From: Hadesarchaea archaeon
GTDB lineage: Archaea; Hadarchaeota; Hadarchaeia; Hadarchaeales; WYZ-LMO6
Assembly: GCA_004347925.1 (NCBI GenBank)
Contig: QNVD01000217.1
Span: 1 to 9,278 of the forward strand
Length of the DNA: 9,278 bases
Direction of reading: 5' to 3'
Part shown: one piece after another, positions 1-6,455 of the stretch
Layout of the letters: each line of letters begins with the position of its first letter
How positions within the stretch are numbered: the first letter of the stretch is position 1
Notes under the pieces: model-generated
Databases searched by the model: none
Told to the model about the DNA's origin: nothing
Seen by the model: the letters and a program-made list of their open reading frames with translations, nothing else
Program-made: the position numbers and the translations under genes

Positions 1-816
1 CATGCTGGCCCGCAGGACCGCCTGCGGGTCGTCGTAGTGCCTGGTGGCCTCCACGATGGCCCTGGCCATGCGCGGGGGGTCGGAGGACTTGAAGATGCCG
101 GAGCCCACGAAGACCCCGTCCACCCCGAACTGCATCACCAGGGAGGCGTCGGCGGGGGTGGCTATGCCCCCGGCGCAGAACCAGACCACCGGCAGCCTTC
201 CCAGCCTCGCCACCTCCCTCACCAGCGCCACCGGAACCCCGTACTCCCTGGCCTTGGCCTCCAGGCCCTTCCGGTTCAGCCCCCTCAGCTCCTCTATCTG
301 GCGGAGGGTGAGCCTGATGTGCCTCACCGCCTCCACGATGTTCCCCGTCCCCGCCTCCCCCTTCGTCCTTATCATGGCCGCCCCCTCGTGGATCCTCCTC
401 AGGGCCTCCCCCAGGTCCCTGGCCCCGCACACGAAGGGTACCCTGAACTTCCTCTTGTCGATGTGGTGCTCCTCGTCGGCGGGGGTTAGGACCTCCGACT
501 CGTCGATCATGTCCACCCCCAGGGCCTCCAGCACCTGGGCCTCCGCGAAGTGCCCTATCCTGCACTTCGCCATCACCGGGATGGAAACGGCGTCCATGAT
601 CTCCTTGATCCTGGCCGGATCGGCCATCCTGGCCACCCCCCCGGCCTTCCTGATGTCCGCCGGGACGGCCTCCAGAGCCATCACCGCCACCGCCCCCGCC
701 TCCTCCGCTATCCTGGCCTGCTCGGGGGTGGTGACGTCCATGATCACCCCTCCCTTGCACATGCTGGCGAAGCCCCTCTTCAGCCTCTCCGTCCCGAAGA
801 GCTTGATCCCCTCCAT
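1..816 (-). CDS. pdxS: Pyridoxal 5'-phosphate synthase, PdxS lyase subunit (3' end cut by window edge)
   Basis: PdxS makes pyridoxal 5'-phosphate from ribose 5-phosphate, glyceraldehyde 3-phosphate and ammonia supplied by the glutaminase PdxT, in the cytosol (deoxyxylulose-independent pathway). The 272 codons present read as a TIM-barrel PdxS: KGGVIMDV with the catalytic Asp at 27, [15 protein letters not shown] at 53-67, the PLP/substrate Lys at 84 in [21 protein letters not shown] at 105-116, the second catalytic Lys at 152 in [17 protein letters not shown], and the phosphate-binding GGIATPADA and [10 protein letters not shown] segments. The usual length is about 294 residues, so only the C-terminal tail is missing, and there is no long insertion. 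The ATG at 816 is the only sensible start, because an in-frame TAG lies just upstream. pdxT is not in the window; it may lie beyond the left edge. A TATA-like box lies 28 bases upstream. Family assignment is very secure. Confidence 0.97.
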   Translation of the reverse strand, partial: MEGIKLFGTERLKRGFASMCKGGVIMDVTTPEQARIAEEAGAVAVMALEAVPADIRKAGGVARMADPARIKEIMDAVSIPVMAKCRIGHFAEAQVLEALGVDMIDESEVLTPADEEHHIDKRKFRVPFVCGARDLGEALRRIHEGAAMIRTKGEAGTGNIVEAVRHIRLTLRQIEELRGLNRKGLEAKAREYGVPVALVREVARLGRLPVVWFCAGGIATPADASLVMQFGVDGVFVGSGIFKSSDPPRMARAIVEATRHYDDPQAVLRASM

Positions 817-838
817 CGTTCTACACTCTCCCTCCCTC

Positions 839-845
839 CTTAAAG
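839..845. promoter_or_regulatory. Shared TATA-like box between divergent pdxS and radical SAM genes
   Basis: CTTAAAG reads CTTTAAG on the other strand, so this AT-rich island in a very GC-rich 62-base intergenic region could seat TBP in either direction. On the minus strand the first T (844) is 28 bases from the pdxS ATG, implying a leaderless or nearly leaderless mRNA. On the plus strand the box is about 39 bases from the TTG start of the radical SAM gene, leaving room for a short leader that holds GGAGG at 871-875. The only support is position and composition. Confidence 0.5.
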
Positions 846-870
846 CCTTCCCCGGAGGAGAGGGAGGGGG

Positions 871-875
871 GGAGG
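871..875 (+). promoter_or_regulatory. Shine-Dalgarno supporting the TTG start of the radical SAM gene
   Basis: GGAGG followed by TTT then TTG AGG TGC. The spacing is short (3 bases), but it is the best-placed site and keeps the first CX2C pair in the protein. Confidence 0.5.
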
Positions 876-878
876 TTT

Positions 879-1985
879 TTGAGGTGCGGGGTGTGCGGGA
901 GGGAGGCGCCCGTCCTCTCCTCCGCGCTGGGTGTTTGTCCCACCTGCGTGAGGGAGCGCTTCGAGGAGGCCAGGCCCCTGATAGAGGCCGCCCACACTAG
1001 GATAAGGGAGGAGAGGGGCCTTCCCCCCCTGGTGCCATCGGGGCCCGGCCCCTCCTGCGAAGGTTGCGGCAACGCCTGCAGGATCCCGGAGGGGGGGCTG
1101 GGTTACTGCGGCCTGGTCAGGAACGAGGGGGGGAGGCTGGTCAGGAGGCTGGGAACCGCGGAGAGGGGCCTGGTGAGCTGGTACCTGGACCCCCTCCCCA
1201 CCAACTGCGTTCCCGCCGAGTTCTGCGCGGGCTCCGGAGGGGCGGGCTACCCGCGGTGGTGCCGCACCCCCAGGGGGGACCTGGGGTACTTCAACCTGGC
1301 GGTCTTCCTGGGGAGCTGCACGTTCCACTGCCTCTTCTGCCAGAACTTCACCTTCCACTCCATGCTCTCCAGGGGGGGACCGGTGGCCGGACCGGAGGAG
1401 CTGGCGGGGGAGGCGGACGAGGGGGTGGGATGCACCTGCTACTTCGGTGGGGACCCCTCCAGCCAGATGCCCTTCGTCCTCTCCTCCGCCCGGGCCCTGA
1501 GGAGGAGGGCGGAGGAGGAGGGGAGGCTGCTCAGGATATGTCTGGAGACCAACCTCAACCAGCACCCCAGGGACCTGGAGGAAGTGGCGAGGATCTGCCT
1601 GGAGAGCGGAGGGGGGATAAAGGCGGACCTGAAGTGCTGGTCGGAGGAGGGGCTCTACGCCCTCTCCGGGGTGAGGACGAGGGTCCCCTACCGCAACTTC
1701 GAGAGGCTCTCCCGCCTTCACCGGGAGAGGCCGGAGGTCCCCTTCCTCCGGGCCAGCACCCTCCTGGTTCCCGGATACGTGGACGAGGAGGAGGTGAGGG
1801 CCCTGGCCTCCTTCATAGCCGACCTGGATCCCACCATCCCCTACGTCCTGCTGGCCTTCCACCCCACCTACTGGATGAGCGACCTTCCCCACACCCGCAG
1901 GAGGGAGGCGGAGAGGTACCTGGAGATCTGCAGGGAGGAGGGCCTGACGAAGGTGAGGATAGGGAACCCCTGGCTGCTCAGGTAG
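879..1985 (+). CDS. PflA-like radical SAM protein with N-terminal zinc ribbon
   Basis: 368 residues, cytosolic, substrate unknown. The [4Fe-4S]/SAM motif is CX3CX2C at C147, C151, C154, followed by QN, as in the pyruvate-formate-lyase-activating-enzyme-like group (COG1180-type). The usual GGE(P) of the SAM amino-group site appears here as FGGDP near 189-192. Ahead of the core are two further cysteine clusters: C3, C6, C20, C23 (a CX2C-X13-CX2C zinc ribbon) and C60, C63, C67, C77, resembling the N-terminal cysteine motif of AmmeMemoRadiSam-type radical SAM proteins. More cysteines follow at 110, 116, 128, 185 and 187. The TTG start at 879 is chosen because GGAGG lies 3 bases upstream and because the next in-frame start (GTG at 891) would lose C3. 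The gene ends 31 bases before nop5 but shows no functional tie to it. It could be a protein-activating glycyl-radical enzyme activase or one of the uncharacterised archaeal groups; no glycyl radical partner, AMMECR1 or Memo gene is in view. Confidence 0.85.
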   Translation: MRCGVCGREAPVLSSALGVCPTCVRERFEEARPLIEAAHTRIREERGLPPLVPSGPGPSCEGCGNACRIPEGGLGYCGLVRNEGGRLVRRLGTAERGLVSWYLDPLPTNCVPAEFCAGSGGAGYPRWCRTPRGDLGYFNLAVFLGSCTFHCLFCQNFTFHSMLSRGGPVAGPEELAGEADEGVGCTCYFGGDPSSQMPFVLSSARALRRRAEEEGRLLRICLETNLNQHPRDLEEVARICLESGGGIKADLKCWSEEGLYALSGVRTRVPYRNFERLSRLHRERPEVPFLRASTLLVPGYVDEEEVRALASFIADLDPTIPYVLLAFHPTYWMSDLPHTRRREAERYLEICREEGLTKVRIGNPWLLR

Positions 1986-1992
1986 CTTTATC
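1986..1992 (+). promoter_or_regulatory. TATA-like box for nop5
   Basis: CTTTATC directly follows the radical SAM stop codon (TAG at 1983-1985). It is the only AT-rich stretch in the 31-base gap, and its first T (1987) is 30 bases before the nop5 ATG. This suggests nop5-fibrillarin has its own promoter and a near-leaderless transcript, although read-through from the radical SAM gene is also possible. Confidence 0.5.
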
Positions 1993-2016
1993 GCCCCCGG
2001 CTCGGAAGGGAGGGGG

Positions 2017-3147
2017 ATGAGGGTGCACCTGGCGGAGAACGCGCTGGGCGTCTTCGCCTTCGAGGGGGAGAAGCTGGTGGCCTTCCGCACCTTCGGCTCC
2101 GGGGAGGCCGCGCAGAGGCTCAGGGAGATGCAGGCCGGGATTCCCACCCCCCAGCACCTGCAGCTGGTGGAGGAGCTGGCCGGGAAGGGGTGCAGGGAGT
2201 TCTGGGTGGAGGAGGAGGGGCTGGCCAGGAGGCTGGGGGAACGCTTCCCAGACCTCACCTTCGGGGTGGAGTTCCCGGGGGAGGGCGGGAGGAGGCTGAG
2301 GCGGGAGGGGGAGAGGATGGCCCTGGAGGTCTGCGGGATCCCCCTTCCCGACAGGGCCAGGGAGGCCGCCCTGGAGCTGGCGAGGGGGGAGGTGGGGAGG
2401 AGGATGGCGGAGAGGGACAGGAGCGTGGTGAGCGCCTCCAGGCTCCTGGAGGAGGTGGACAGGACCCTCAACCTGCTGGTGGGCCTCCTCAGGGAGTGGT
2501 ACTCCCTCCACTTCCCCGAGCTGGGGGAGCAGGTGGGGGACCACGAGAGGTACCTCAGGCTCCTGGTCTCGCTGGGGAGGAGGGAGGAGTTCAGGGAGGA
2601 GAGGCTGGTGGAGCTGGGCCTCTCCCCCGAGGAGGCCAGGAGGATCTCCGCCGCGGCCGGGAGCTCCCTGGGGGCGGGGATGGGGGAGGAGGACCTGGGG
2701 ATGCTGAGGGAGGCGGGGAGGGTGGTGCTGGAGCTCCTCTCCCTCCGCCGCAGGCTGGCCGATTACCTGGACCGGAGGATGGAGGAGGTGGCCCCCAACC
2801 TGAGGGCGGTGGTGGGCGGGCTGCTGGGGGCCCGCCTCCTCTCCCTGGCGGGGGGGCTGGAGAGGCTGGCCAGGATGCCCGCCAGCACCATCCAGGTGCT
2901 GGGGGCGGAGAAGGCCCTCTTCCGGGCCCTCCGCTCCAGGGGAAAGCCTCCCAAGCACGGGGTGATCTACCGCTTCCCCCCCCTCCGCTCCGCCCCCAAG
3001 AAGCTGAGGGGGAAGATAGCCAGGGCGGTGGCGGGGAAGGTCAGCATAGCGGCCAGGGTGGACCTCTTGGGAGGGGGGTACCTGGGGGAAAGGCTCTCCT
3101 CCGAGCTGGAGAGGAGGCTGGAGGAGATAAGGAGGGGGAGGAAGTGA
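2017..3147 (+). CDS. nop5: Nop5 (Nop56/58 family), C/D-box sRNP core scaffold
   Basis: Nop5 bridges L7Ae-bound C/D guide RNA and fibrillarin in the archaeal RNP that 2'-O-methylates rRNA and tRNA. The 376 residues show the family layout: an N-terminal fibrillarin-binding domain (about 1-115), a long charged helical region forming the dimerising coiled coil (about 130-255), and the C-terminal NOP RNA-binding domain from about 258. The NOP domain has the diagnostic segments APNLRAVVGGLLGARLL (259-275), MPASTIQVLGAEKALFRAL (287-305), KHGVIY (313-318) and a basic tail ending RRGRK. Archaeal Nop5 proteins are usually about 370-420 residues, so this is full length. The ATG at 2017 begins MRVHLAENALGVFAF, a typical N-terminal strand. 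The stop TGA shares bases with the GTG start of fibrillarin, giving translational coupling of the two partners. Assignment is very secure. Confidence 0.97.
   Translation: MRVHLAENALGVFAFEGEKLVAFRTFGSGEAAQRLREMQAGIPTPQHLQLVEELAGKGCREFWVEEEGLARRLGERFPDLTFGVEFPGEGGRRLRREGERMALEVCGIPLPDRAREAALELARGEVGRRMAERDRSVVSASRLLEEVDRTLNLLVGLLREWYSLHFPELGEQVGDHERYLRLLVSLGRREEFREERLVELGLSPEEARRISAAAGSSLGAGMGEEDLGMLREAGRVVLELLSLRRRLADYLDRRMEEVAPNLRAVVGGLLGARLLSLAGGLERLARMPASTIQVLGAEKALFRALRSRGKPPKHGVIYRFPPLRSAPKKLRGKIARAVAGKVSIAARVDLLGGGYLGERLSSELERRLEEIRRGRK
3131..3141 (+). promoter_or_regulatory. Shine-Dalgarno for fibrillarin inside the nop5 3' end
   Basis: GGAGGGGGAGG encodes part of the basic tail of Nop5. 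It also gives a GGAGG core 8 bases before the GTG at 3144, supporting that start over the in-frame GTG codons at 3150 and 3156. Confidence 0.6.
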
Positions 3148-3827
3148 GGGTGGAGGTGCAGGAGAGGTTCCCGGGGGTCTACTGGCTCAGGTTCCAGGAG
3201 GGCAGGAAGCTGGCCACCAGGAGCGCCGTGCCGGGGCAGAGGGTCTACGGGGAGGAGATCGTGGAGGTGGGAGGGGTGGAGTACAGGGTCTGGGATCCCT
3301 ACAGGAGCAAGCTGGCCTCCGCCCTGCACCTGGGCCTGAGGGAGATGCCCGTGCGTCCCGGCTCCCGGGTGCTCTACCTGGGGGCGGCCTCGGGCACCAC
3401 GGCCAGCCACCTCTCGGACGTGGTGGGGGAGGAGGGGAGGATATGGTGCGTGGAGGTCTCCTACCGGCCCATGAGGGACCTCCTCCGCCTGTGCGAGAGC
3501 AGGAGGAACCTGATCCCCATCCTGGCCGATGCCAGGGACCCGCCCTCCTACCGCTTCCTGGTGGGGGAGGCGGACGTGATCTACCAGGATGTGGCCCAGC
3601 CCGACCAGGCGGAGATCCTGAGGAGGAACCTGGCCGCCTTCCTCAGGCCGGGGGGATGGGCCCTCTTCTTCGTGAAGGCGAAAAGCATAGACGTGACCCG
3701 GGACTCCAGGGAGATCTTCGGGGAGGAGAGGGAGAAGCTGGGGGAGGGGGTGGAGGTGGTGGAGCAGAGGATCCTCCATCCCTACGAGAGGGATCACGCC
3801 CTCCTGCTCCTCAGGAAGAGTTTTTAG
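3144..3827 (+). CDS. flpA: Fibrillarin-like rRNA/tRNA 2'-O-methyltransferase
   Basis: Catalytic subunit of the C/D sRNP: it transfers methyl from SAM to the ribose 2'-OH at guide-specified positions. Starting at the GTG at 3144 gives 227 residues, matching archaeal fibrillarins (about 227-230). Visible features are the N-terminal beta domain with WDPYRSKLASAL (50-61), SAM motif I VLYLGAASGTTASHLSD (77-92), E104 at the end of the next strand, DARDP (129-133), the motif YQDVAQPDQ with D149, and FFVKAKSIDVT with K178. The C-terminus has HPYERDHALLLLRK, standard for the family. It overlaps nop5 by 4 bases (GTGA), so the scaffold and enzyme are probably translated in a coupled way. In-frame GTG codons at 3150 and 3156 are alternative starts that would remove 2-4 residues. 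Assignment is very secure; the exact start is fairly secure. Confidence 0.97.
   Translation: MRVEVQERFPGVYWLRFQEGRKLATRSAVPGQRVYGEEIVEVGGVEYRVWDPYRSKLASALHLGLREMPVRPGSRVLYLGAASGTTASHLSDVVGEEGRIWCVEVSYRPMRDLLRLCESRRNLIPILADARDPPSYRFLVGEADVIYQDVAQPDQAEILRRNLAAFLRPGGWALFFVKAKSIDVTRDSREIFGEEREKLGEGVEVVEQRILHPYERDHALLLLRKSF
3821..3826 (+). promoter_or_regulatory. T-rich element overlapping the fibrillarin stop: TATA-like box or weak terminator
   Basis: TTTTTA overlaps the fibrillarin stop codon (TAG at 3825-3827) and stands out in G-rich sequence. It lies about 27 bases before the GTG start of the MFS gene, the same TATA-to-start spacing seen elsewhere in the window. A short T run is also what archaeal RNA polymerase uses for termination, so it could end some nop5-fibrillarin transcripts. 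Confidence 0.35.
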
Positions 3828-3847
3828 CGGGGGGACGGAGGAGGGGG

Positions 3848-4981
3848 GTGGAGAGGGCCCCCCTCCTGCTGGCCTGCGCGGCGGTCTTCCTGGACGCGGC
3901 GGGGTACGGCATAGTGGTCCCCACCGTCCCCCTCCGGGCCTCCGAGCTGGGCCTCTCCCCCCTCCTGCTGGGCCTCATCTTCGCCGCCTACCCCCTGGTC
4001 CACCTGGTGGTGACCCTCCCCCTGGGCCTCCTCTGCGACAGGTGGGGGAGGAAGAGGGTGCTGGTGCTGGGGATGGTGATGCTCTCGGCCTCCAGCCTCT
4101 CCTTCTCCCTCTCCTCTTCCTTCCCGCAGCTCTTCCTCAGCCGGGGGGTGCAGGGGATGGCGGCGGCCTCCATCTGGGTGTCCTCCCTGGCCCTCCTCAC
4201 CGACCTGACCCCCTCCCCGGGGAGGGGAAGGACCCTCGGGTGGGTGACGGCCTCCATGGGGGTGGGGGCCATAGCGGGTCCCCCGCTGGGAGGGGGGATG
4301 GCGGAGCTGGGGGGATACCCCCTCCCCTTCAGGCTCTGGTCCCTCCTCGCCCTCCTGCTGGGGCTGGCCTCCCTGCTGGTGCTGGAGGAGCCCCCCCGCC
4401 GGAGTCCCCCCCGCTCCTCCTCCCTCCTCCGGTCCCTGCGCAGCCCCGACGCCCTCCTCTCCTGCTCGGTGGCCCTCCTGATCTGGATGGGGTTCGGCTT
4501 CCTGGAGCCCTTCGCCCCTCCCTACCTCTCCTCCCGCCTGGGCCTGACGCAGGGGGAGATAGGGGGGATGTTCGGGCTGGCGGCCCTCTTCCTGGCGGTC
4601 TCCAGGCCCCTCTTCGGGTCCCTCAGCGACAGGTTCGGGAGGAGGAGGGTGATAGGGTGGGGCCTGCTGGCCTGCGCCTCCTCCTTCCCCCTGATCCTCT
4701 TGGTGGGCTCGGTGGCGGAGGTGACGGCGGTCTTCTGCCTGGTGGGCCTGGCCATAGGGATCCCCCTCTCCTCCGCCCTCCCCCTCATCACCGAGGCGGT
4801 GCCGGAGGCGGGGACGGCCTCGGCCCTCTTCCTCATGGCCTACTCGGTGGGGCACGTGGTGGGTCCCCTGGTGGGAGGAGCGGTGCTGGGGAGATGGGGC
4901 CTGGCCTTCCTCCTCTACCCCTACTCCCTCCTGCTGCTGGTCCTGGCCCTCCTCTCGCTGAGGGCACGCTCGGGCCGGTAG
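3848..4981 (+). CDS. MFS transporter, DHA1-like (drug/proton antiporter type)
   Basis: 377 residues with about 12 hydrophobic helices, a usual size for a small major facilitator permease in the cytoplasmic membrane. Helix 1 carries LDAAGYGIVVPTVPL (15-29), like the DHA1 drug-efflux group. Motif A, GLLCDRWGRKR, is at 60-70, with its second-half repeat GSLSDRFGRRR at 257-267. RGVQG (99-103) matches motif B, and GVGAIAGPPLGGG (138-150) matches antiporter motif C. A polar loop with PPRRSPPRSSS (182-192) separates the two six-helix halves. These features suggest proton-coupled export of small molecules; the substrate cannot be inferred. The GTG at 3848 is chosen because GGAGGAGG sits just upstream and the protein then begins directly at helix 1. 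The frame stays open further upstream, but that part overlaps fibrillarin and has no transporter-like sequence. It starts 20 bases after fibrillarin and converges on the aminopeptidase gene, with 30 bases between the stops. Confidence 0.92.
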   Translation: MERAPLLLACAAVFLDAAGYGIVVPTVPLRASELGLSPLLLGLIFAAYPLVHLVVTLPLGLLCDRWGRKRVLVLGMVMLSASSLSFSLSSSFPQLFLSRGVQGMAAASIWVSSLALLTDLTPSPGRGRTLGWVTASMGVGAIAGPPLGGGMAELGGYPLPFRLWSLLALLLGLASLLVLEEPPRRSPPRSSSLLRSLRSPDALLSCSVALLIWMGFGFLEPFAPPYLSSRLGLTQGEIGGMFGLAALFLAVSRPLFGSLSDRFGRRRVIGWGLLACASSFPLILLVGSVAEVTAVFCLVGLAIGIPLSSALPLITEAVPEAGTASALFLMAYSVGHVVGPLVGGAVLGRWGLAFLLYPYSLLLLVLALLSLRARSGR

Positions 4982-5011
4982 GCCTTCAGAAAGAAGCCCC
5001 TTCCCAGTGGC

Positions 5012-5908
5012 TCAGGCGGTGAGGATCTCGCACCCTCCCTCCGTGACCAGGACGGTGTGCTCGGCCTGCGCCACCTTCTTCCCCGACCTCTCCACCAGCA
5101 CGTGGTAGGGCCAGAGGGCTCCCGTCTCCACCAGCTCCCGGAGGGTCAGCCTGAGCCTGAGCTTGGACATCCTCTTGGCCAGCCACCTCTCGGCGAAGGG
5201 GAGGCCGTTGTAGGTCTTCTTGAGGTCCCTGAGGAGCTCCCTGGTCATCCTCAGCCTCACCGGGCGCTCCCTGAGGTACCTGAAGATGAGCACCTCCTTC
5301 GTGTCCTCCACGTACCCCGCCCCTCCGGTCACGAAGGGCTCCAGCGCCACCACCTGCCCCACCTCCAGCCTCTGCCCCGTCCGCACGTGGGTGTTGGGGA
5401 TGGTGAGGCCGGCGTGCAGCGTCCAGCGGGAGAGGCTGTGGCCGGTGAGGTTGGCCACGGGCTTGAGGCCCGCGGCCCTGGCGGCCTCCTCCACAGCCTT
5501 CCCCACCTCCCCCAGCTCCGCCCCGGGCTTCACCGCCGCGATGGCGGCCTCCAGGGCCCTCTCGGCGGCCTCCTTCAGCTTCTCCCCCTCCTCGTCCGTG
5601 GCCACCGTGAAGGCGGTGTCCGCTATGTACCCGTCCAGGTGGGCACCCAGGTCCACCTTGACCAGATCCCCCTCCCTGATCACCGTGGGGTCGTCGGCGG
5701 GGGGACTGTAGTGGGCCGCCACCTCGTTGAGGGAGACGTTGCAGGGGAAGGCGGGCTTGGCCCCCTTCTCCTGGATCAGCCTCTCCGCCTCCTCCGCTAT
5801 CCTCACCAGGGACTCCCCCACCCTCACCATGGGCCTGATCCTCTCCCTGACCTCCGCCAGCAGCTTCCCGGCCCTGCGGTAGGCCTCCAGCTCCTGCTCC
5901 TGAAGCAT
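5012..5908 (-). CDS. map: Methionine aminopeptidase, type 2
   Basis: Removes the initiator methionine from nascent proteins in the cytosol. The 298 residues from the ATG at 5908 match archaeal type-2 enzymes (about 295). Metal-binding and active-site residues are all present: H66 in AAHYSPP, D86 in VKVDLGAHLDGYIADT, D97 in the same segment, H157 in LTGHSL, E190 in VVALEPFVTGGAG and E283 in AQAEHTVLV; H165 in LHAGLTIPN fits the substrate-binding histidine. The roughly 65-residue helical insert after 205 is the type-2 subdomain. A GTG codon directly precedes the ATG (GTGATG), so the protein may start one residue earlier, at 5911. There is no Shine-Dalgarno, but TATAAAA lies 26-29 bases upstream, so the mRNA is very probably leaderless. 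It follows the Trk operon on the same strand after 43 bases but has its own promoter. Confidence 0.97.
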   Translation of the reverse strand: MLQEQELEAYRRAGKLLAEVRERIRPMVRVGESLVRIAEEAERLIQEKGAKPAFPCNVSLNEVAAHYSPPADDPTVIREGDLVKVDLGAHLDGYIADTAFTVATDEEGEKLKEAAERALEAAIAAVKPGAELGEVGKAVEEAARAAGLKPVANLTGHSLSRWTLHAGLTIPNTHVRTGQRLEVGQVVALEPFVTGGAGYVEDTKEVLIFRYLRERPVRLRMTRELLRDLKKTYNGLPFAERWLAKRMSKLRLRLTLRELVETGALWPYHVLVERSGKKVAQAEHTVLVTEGGCEILTA

Positions 5909-5930
5909 CACCGTGGTCGGACGGTCGATG

Positions 5931-5937
5931 TTTTATA
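5931..5937 (-). promoter_or_regulatory. TATA box of the methionine aminopeptidase gene
   Basis: TATAAAA on the minus strand, preceded by a purine-rich CCAAGG that could serve as the TFB-recognition element. The first T (5937) is 26 bases from the GTG and 29 from the ATG start, and no ribosome-binding site lies between. This is the best archaeal promoter in the window. Confidence 0.7.
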
Positions 5938-5951
5938 CCTTGGCTTCGGGC

Positions 5952-6455
5952 TCAGGGGCCCTCGGGCGCGTATCCTAGGAAGGGCTCCCTCCTCCTGAGG
6001 CGGAGGAGGAGGGCCGCGGAAAGAGCGACCGCCAGCACGGCGAAGGAGAGGGACAGGAGGAGGAGGTTCACCGGCCGGGGAACCTCGTAGCCCCCCGAGA
6101 TCACCAGCAGGTTCTCGGCGTGCAGGTCGGGCTCACCCCCGTGCTCCCCGCACCTCGCGTGGAAGACCCCCGTCACCTCCACCCGGTCCCCCACGTGGAA
6201 GTAGTCCCCCACCACCCTGATCCCCTCCGCCAGCCCCTTCGGGCACCAGACCCCCAGGCTCCAGCCGTTCTCCCACAGGTTCAGCCAGACGTGGGATCCC
6301 TTGTCCAGCCTCCCCACCACCTCCCCCGCCACCGTGACGGTCCTACCGTCCCACTCCCCGGGGTTCCTGCTGAGGTTCTCCAGGGAGGCGGCCGAGGCGC
6401 CCGGAAGGAGGAGGAGGCAGAGGACCAGGCAGGGGAGGATCCGCAGGGCCTTCAC
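5952..6455 (-). CDS. Membrane-anchored secreted OB-fold-like protein, last gene of the Trk operon
   Basis: 167 residues, function unknown. Residues 1-23 are a signal peptide (basic MKALR, leucine-rich core, small residues at PGASAAS). An extracytoplasmic domain follows at about 24-120, rich in beta strands: EWDGRTVTVAGEVVG, HVWLNLWENGWSLGVW, GDYFHVGDRVEVTGVF and the end motif ARCGEHGGEPDLHAENLLVI. This pattern of short strands and glycine turns looks like an OB fold. A single helix follows at 129-151, then a short basic tail (RLRRRE) inside the cell. C101 and H105 are close together and could bind a metal, but that is speculative. The GTG start at 6455 overlaps the trkH stop as GTGA, with GGAGGAGG 5 bases upstream. 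The frame remains open further upstream inside trkH, but that part is low-complexity shadow sequence. Operon position suggests a role with TrkH in K+ uptake or envelope function; this is inference only. Confidence 0.85.
   Translation of the reverse strand: MKALRILPCLVLCLLLLPGASAASLENLSRNPGEWDGRTVTVAGEVVGRLDKGSHVWLNLWENGWSLGVWCPKGLAEGIRVVGDYFHVGDRVEVTGVFHARCGEHGGEPDLHAENLLVISGGYEVPRPVNLLLLSLSFAVLAVALSAALLLRLRRREPFLGYAPEGP

Noticed and set aside
840..2471. Long open frame on the minus strand (543 codons) opposite the radical SAM and nop5 genes
   Set aside because: Low-complexity Pro/Leu/Ser/Gly-rich translation with no domain, antisense to two confidently identified genes; typical of GC-rich shadow frames.
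2190..3143. In-frame upstream extension that would give fibrillarin a 318-residue N-terminal domain
   Set aside because: The extension is Gly/Glu/Arg-rich shadow sequence of nop5 in another frame; the GTG at 3144 with a Shine-Dalgarno gives the exact family length.
3443..3847. In-frame upstream extension of the MFS protein
   Set aside because: It overlaps fibrillarin and lacks transporter-like sequence; the GTG at 3848 with GGAGGAGG starts right at helix 1.
4982..5011. Possible bidirectional terminator hairpin between the MFS and aminopeptidase stops
   Set aside because: Only a 4-base stem (CTTC/GAAG) and no clear T run; too weak to annotate.
5900..5925. C/D-box-like word (GTGATGC) near the aminopeptidase start, considered as a guide RNA because nop5 and fibrillarin are nearby
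   Set aside because: It mismatches the box C consensus, and no correctly spaced D box or D'/C' pair was found.
5057..5998. Plus-strand open frame (313 codons) opposite methionine aminopeptidase
   Set aside because: Composition is His/Pro/Leu/Gly-rich with no recognisable domain, and the opposite strand is an intact aminopeptidase with all metal ligands.
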